Shown here: positions 61,293 to 64,000 of the stretch, piece by piece
Layout: every line of letters starts with the position of its first letter
Position numbering within the stretch: position 1 is the stretch's first letter
From: an uncultured Parabacteroides sp.
GTDB taxonomy: Bacteria; Bacteroidota; Bacteroidia; Bacteroidales; Tannerellaceae
Direction of reading: 5' to 3'
DNA length: 64,000 nucleotides
Assembly: GCA_934725305.1 (NCBI GenBank)
Contig: CAKVBA010000007.1
Location: forward strand, 1 to 64,000
Position numbers and translations under genes: made by a program
Notes under the pieces: generated by a model
Told to the model about the DNA's origin: nothing
The model's input: only the letters and a program-made list of their open reading frames with translations
Database searches by the model: none

Positions 61293-62415
61293 ACCCAATC
61301 TGAAAAGAGGGATAGAGTTGTGTCAACAGGCTGGCCTCTTCTTCTGTAGCATGAATCACCTTAAAGGCTCTGTATTCTCGTGGATGATCATAGTGGGCAC
61401 GGAAGTATTCGAACTGTTCGGGATGTTCGCGCAGCCTCTTGTCGATCGTCAGCGGACTGAAGGCTGCCAGGATTGTCTGTTCGATACGGTTTTCCTGAAA
61501 CTGATCCATATCGATAATGGGGTTGAGCGGAGTCGGAGGAGTTACCTCTTTCAGCTTGTCCAGTGTGATATGGAAAAAGTCTGCAATATGCTCCAGGCAG
61601 ATGCGTGTGCCGTTTGCCTTTCCGTCGGCCGAGAAACCTGCAATGTGCGGAGTGGCGATGGCGGCCTCTTGCAATAATTCACGGCTGATGACAGGTTCGT
61701 TTTCCCAGCAGTCAATGATCAGTTCGCTTATTTTTCCCTCACGTTTGGCAGCCAATAATGCCTCTGTGTCGTGTACCGCACCTCGACAACTATTGATAAA
61801 CCAAGGATTCTTCTTTAGTTTCTGAAAGAAGGATGTATCCGCCAGGTGATAGGTTGGATAATCACCTTCGCGGGTAAAAGGCACGTGTAGTGTGATGATG
61901 TCGGCCTCTTCGGCAATTTGGTCTAATGAGACAAACCCATCATTACCTTCGGCCTTGGCGCGAGGCGAGTCATTGCGTAAGACACGCATACCCATTACTC
62001 GGCACAGATGTTCCACAATCTGTCCTACATGTCCTACGCCTACGATGCCGATGGTTTTACCTTTCAGACTCACACCCTTACGAAGCGAAAGGGTCAAAAG
62101 AGAGGCTAATATATATTGACCCACCGATGCCGCATTGCAACCGGGAGCATTGTACCAGGTGATACCAGCCTCTTGGCAATAGTGCGTGTCTATGTGATCG
62201 AAGCCGATGGTAGCGGTTGTAATCAGTTTGACAGAACTGCCTTCGAGCAGTTGGCGGGTACATTTATCAATGCTACGCACAATCAGTGCATCTGCCTCTT
62301 TGATAATTTCAGGAGTGAAGCACTTGCTATTAACATAGATCATCTCTGCAACCGGTTCCGCTATGCCTTTCAGGTAGGGAATGGTATTGTCTGCTACAAT
62401 TTTCAACCTTTTCAT
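61291..62415 (-). CDS. pdxB: Erythronate-4-phosphate dehydrogenase
   Basis: Second step of the DXP-independent branch of pyridoxal 5'-phosphate synthesis. 374 residues of the D-2-hydroxyacid dehydrogenase fold. N-terminal KIVADNTIPYLKG, TATIGFDHIDTHYC near 85, the Rossmann motif GIVGVGHVGQIVEHL near 121, the catalytic Arg in NSCRGAVHDTEAL near 206 and His in TPHIAGFSADGK near 253 are all present. The C-terminal extension matches the PdxB dimerisation domain. Confidence 0.94.
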   Translation of the reverse strand: MKRLKIVADNTIPYLKGIAEPVAEMIYVNSKCFTPEIIKEADALIVRSIDKCTRQLLEGSSVKLITTATIGFDHIDTHYCQEAGITWYNAPGCNAASVGQYILASLLTLSLRKGVSLKGKTIGIVGVGHVGQIVEHLCRVMGMRVLRNDSPRAKAEGNDGFVSLDQIAEEADIITLHVPFTREGDYPTYHLADTSFFQKLKKNPWFINSCRGAVHDTEALLAAKREGKISELIIDCWENEPVISRELLQEAAIATPHIAGFSADGKANGTRICLEHIADFFHITLDKLKEVTPPTPLNPIIDMDQFQENRIEQTILAAFSPLTIDKRLREHPEQFEYFRAHYDHPREYRAFKVIHATEEEASLLTQLYPSFQIG

Positions 62416-62438
62416 TCTTTTGTTTCTCTTTTGTAAGA

Positions 62439-62446
62439 CAAAGGTA
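62439..62446 (-). promoter_or_regulatory. -7 box for pdxB
   Basis: Minus-strand TACCTTTG (TAnnTTTG), 24 bases before the ATG at 62415. Confidence 0.5.
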
Positions 62447-62501
62447 CTAAATGTTGGGAAACATACAGATAGGTAATGACTAATAAACGGAAAAGATTCC
62501 C

Positions 62502-62509
62502 TATCTTTG
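62502..62509 (+). promoter_or_regulatory. -7 box for the DUF4254/glycosyltransferase operon
   Basis: TATCTTTG (TAnnTTTG), 35 bases before the ATG at 62544. Its place makes the upstream GTG at 62520 an unlikely start. Confidence 0.55.
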
Positions 62510-62543
62510 CCAATCGAATGTGCACCTAAAAAACAGATGGTTT

Positions 62544-63113
62544 ATGAGCTTCAGTGAACGTTGTTGTCAGATATTTGAGCAGGGGACAAAGGCTTATCAT
62601 GTGACAGATAGTGTAGATGCAACTGTACATAATCCCTATCCGGTACAGAGTATAGAGTTTTATTTGTATCTGAAACATTGGATTGATGTGGTGCAGTGGC
62701 ATCTCGAGGTGATGATACACGATCCCGGCATTGAAGCAGAAAAGGCATTGGCCATCAAGCGTCGTATCGACCGTTCTGATATGGATCGTACCGATCTGGT
62801 TGAATTGATTGATAGCATATTGCTCGATAGCTATTGTGATGTCGTGTTACAGCCCGATGCAACCTTGAATACAGAAAGTCCGGGATGGGCTATCGACCGC
62901 CTCTCTCTGTTGGATCTGAAGGTCTATCATCTGGAGGAAGAGTTGGGAAAGAAGGGCTTGGAATCGTCTTATCGTGAGAAGTGCCACAAGCAGTTGGCCC
63001 TGTTGCAGGAGCAGCGGCGCGATCTTGCCTTGGCAATTGACCAGCTCTTGACGGATATTAAAGAGGGACGTAAGAAAATGAAGGTGTATAAACAGTTTAA
63101 GATCTATCTCTGA
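62544..63113 (+). CDS. DUF4254-domain protein
   Basis: About 189 residues, mostly alpha-helical with a coiled-coil-like C-terminus (near 125-175). The sequences HNPYPVQSIEFYLYLKHWIDVVQWHLE in pieces near 27 and IKRRIDRSDMDRTDLVELID near 72 are typical of the family, which in Bacteroidales occurs beside glycosyltransferase genes. Molecular function is unknown. The next gene begins eight bases after its stop. Confidence 0.87.
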   Translation: MSFSERCCQIFEQGTKAYHVTDSVDATVHNPYPVQSIEFYLYLKHWIDVVQWHLEVMIHDPGIEAEKALAIKRRIDRSDMDRTDLVELIDSILLDSYCDVVLQPDATLNTESPGWAIDRLSLLDLKVYHLEEELGKKGLESSYREKCHKQLALLQEQRRDLALAIDQLLTDIKEGRKKMKVYKQFKIYL

Positions 63114-63121
63114 TTAAACGT

Positions 63122-63838
63122 ATGAAACAGTTACATATAATAACTCCGGTGAAAGACTCTATCGAGTTGACGATACAGACCATCGAAGCGATTCTGACTT
63201 CGGACATAACAGTTCCCTATACCTATTTTGTCTATAATGATTTCAGTAGTGAAGAGAATACGGCACGTCTGAAGGAGGCTTCTCAGAAGATGGGGTTTGA
63301 ACTGGTTAATCTATCCGACTTGACCGATCATCCTTCGCCCAATTATCTGTTGATCTTGCAACGTGCCCAGCAGAAGGCTATCGAGGCCGAAGCCGGATTG
63401 TTGATTGTAGAATCGGATGTGGTGGTGAAGAAAGATACGTTGCAATCTCTTTTTGATGGTGCTCTTGAACGTACCGACTGTGGCATTGCTGCTTCGGTAA
63501 CTGTTGATGAGAAGGGAGAGATCAATTATCCCTATCTGTTTGCCAAGGGGAATGAGAACCGTATCTATCCGGAGAAGAAGCATCTGAGTTTCTGCTGCTC
63601 TCTGTTGTCATTGCGTTTTTTGAAGGCATTCGACTTTCAGCAGTTAGACCCAAAGAAGAACTGGCACGATGTGACCATCTCTCACCGTTCATTGAAAGAG
63701 GGATTCACAAACTATCTGTTTACTTCACTGCCTGTGTGGCACCGCCCGCATAGCAGCCGTCCGTGGAAGCAGTTGAAGTACACCAATCCATTGAAATATT
63801 ATTGGTTGAAATTCACGAAAGGATTGGATAAAATCTGA
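63122..63838 (+). CDS. GT2-like glycosyltransferase
   Basis: 238 residues of the GT-A fold: N-terminal LHIITPVKDSIELTIQTIEAI in pieces, YNDFSSEEN near 39 and LLIVESDVVVKKD near 93 (DxD-like ESDV). A C-terminal WHDVTISHRSLKEGF may take the place of the catalytic ED motif. No membrane helices are seen. It probably adds a sugar to a surface glycan such as lipooligosaccharide. It is part of a cluster with the DUF4254 gene and the partial GT2 downstream. Confidence 0.83.
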   Translation: MKQLHIITPVKDSIELTIQTIEAILTSDITVPYTYFVYNDFSSEENTARLKEASQKMGFELVNLSDLTDHPSPNYLLILQRAQQKAIEAEAGLLIVESDVVVKKDTLQSLFDGALERTDCGIAASVTVDEKGEINYPYLFAKGNENRIYPEKKHLSFCCSLLSLRFLKAFDFQQLDPKKNWHDVTISHRSLKEGFTNYLFTSLPVWHRPHSSRPWKQLKYTNPLKYYWLKFTKGLDKI

Positions 63839-63845
63839 TAGGAAT

Positions 63846-64000
63846 ATGAAACATTTACCATTGGTTTCGGTGGTCATACCGGTCTATAATATGGAGGCTT
63901 ATCTGGCGGAGACGCTTCGGTCGGTATTGGCATCCGACTATCCGGCCTTTGAAGTGGTCGTCATGGATGATGGCTCAAAGGATGATTCATTGGCTATTGC
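63846..64000 (+). CDS. GT2-family glycosyltransferase (partial, runs off window)
   Basis: Starts at an ATG seven bases after the previous stop and stays open to the window end. The visible 51 codons read as a GT2 N-terminus: VSVVIPVYNMEAYLAETLRS followed by VVVMDDGSKDDS, with the nucleotide-binding DDGS. Its 3' part lies outside the window. Confidence 0.85.
   Translation, partial: MKHLPLVSVVIPVYNMEAYLAETLRSVLASDYPAFEVVVMDDGSKDDSLAI

Noticed and set aside
61081-61677. 198-codon frame antisense to pdxB and over array E
   Set aside because: Its right half is the shadow of pdxB and its left half the periodic array; no family match.

Overview
The window reads as a chromosome segment of a Bacteroidales bacterium, most likely from the Parabacteroides/Tannerella side of the order. 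The evidence is a SusC/SusD (RagA/RagB) pair, Bacteroidetes -7 promoter boxes (TAnnTTTG) in front of many genes, few strong Shine-Dalgarno sequences, and family signatures such as DUF2851, DUF4254, WbqC, a fused SpmA-SpmB protein and a GH110 galactosidase. The genus is an inference. No rRNA or tRNA gene, phage, integrase or insertion sequence was seen, and no obvious transcription-factor gene.

Layout. 1-384 is an array of 42-bp palindromic repeats abutting the 3' end of polA. 0.4-13.9 kb is housekeeping: polA, a polyprenyl diphosphate synthase, the leftward run mnmG-uvrC-dtd-mazG-deoC, ybeY, a SpmAB-like membrane protein, and a dehydrogenase/alkD pair. A parS-like 16-mer lies between uvrC and mnmG. 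14.6-23 kb holds a LOG-family protein, an AgcS symporter, a thioesterase, an M16 peptidase, kdsD coupled to a PfkB kinase, a lipoprotein phosphatase and a DEAD-box helicase. 23-33 kb holds two exported peptidases, an HhH protein, an NSS transporter with lolD-like and tcdA genes, and a PiT phosphate transporter. 33-36.7 kb is dapB-lepB-(inactive lepB paralogue)-wbqC. 36.9-41 kb carries DUF2851, Ig-like lipoprotein and DUF3108 genes. 41-48 kb is a RagA/RagB system followed by a dipeptidyl-peptidase, suggesting peptide capture and digestion. 49-56.6 kb has a thioesterase, cysS, a GH110 galactosidase, a PAP2 phosphatase, a GH3-family enzyme and pfkA. 56.8-64 kb has a GT2 gene, rnc-fabF-acpP, purN, pdxB and the start of a DUF4254/glycosyltransferase cluster that leaves the window.

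The most unusual content is intergenic. Five gaps (about 4.4, 14.0-14.4, 32.7-33.0, 48.5-49.1 and 61.1-61.3 kb) carry related degenerate tandem arrays with a 22-bp period, in both orientations. Two inverted copies of a roughly 197-bp element with about 20-bp terminal inverted repeats sit at 48281 and 53732, with a 72-bp hairpin sharing the same ends at 16644. A second hairpin family of about 82-85 bp occurs at 26041 and 56577. Many of these lie between convergent genes, so some probably act as bidirectional terminators. The 22-bp arrays have no assigned function. The other notable observation is a signal peptidase paralogue that appears to have lost both catalytic residues, encoded next to an intact one.
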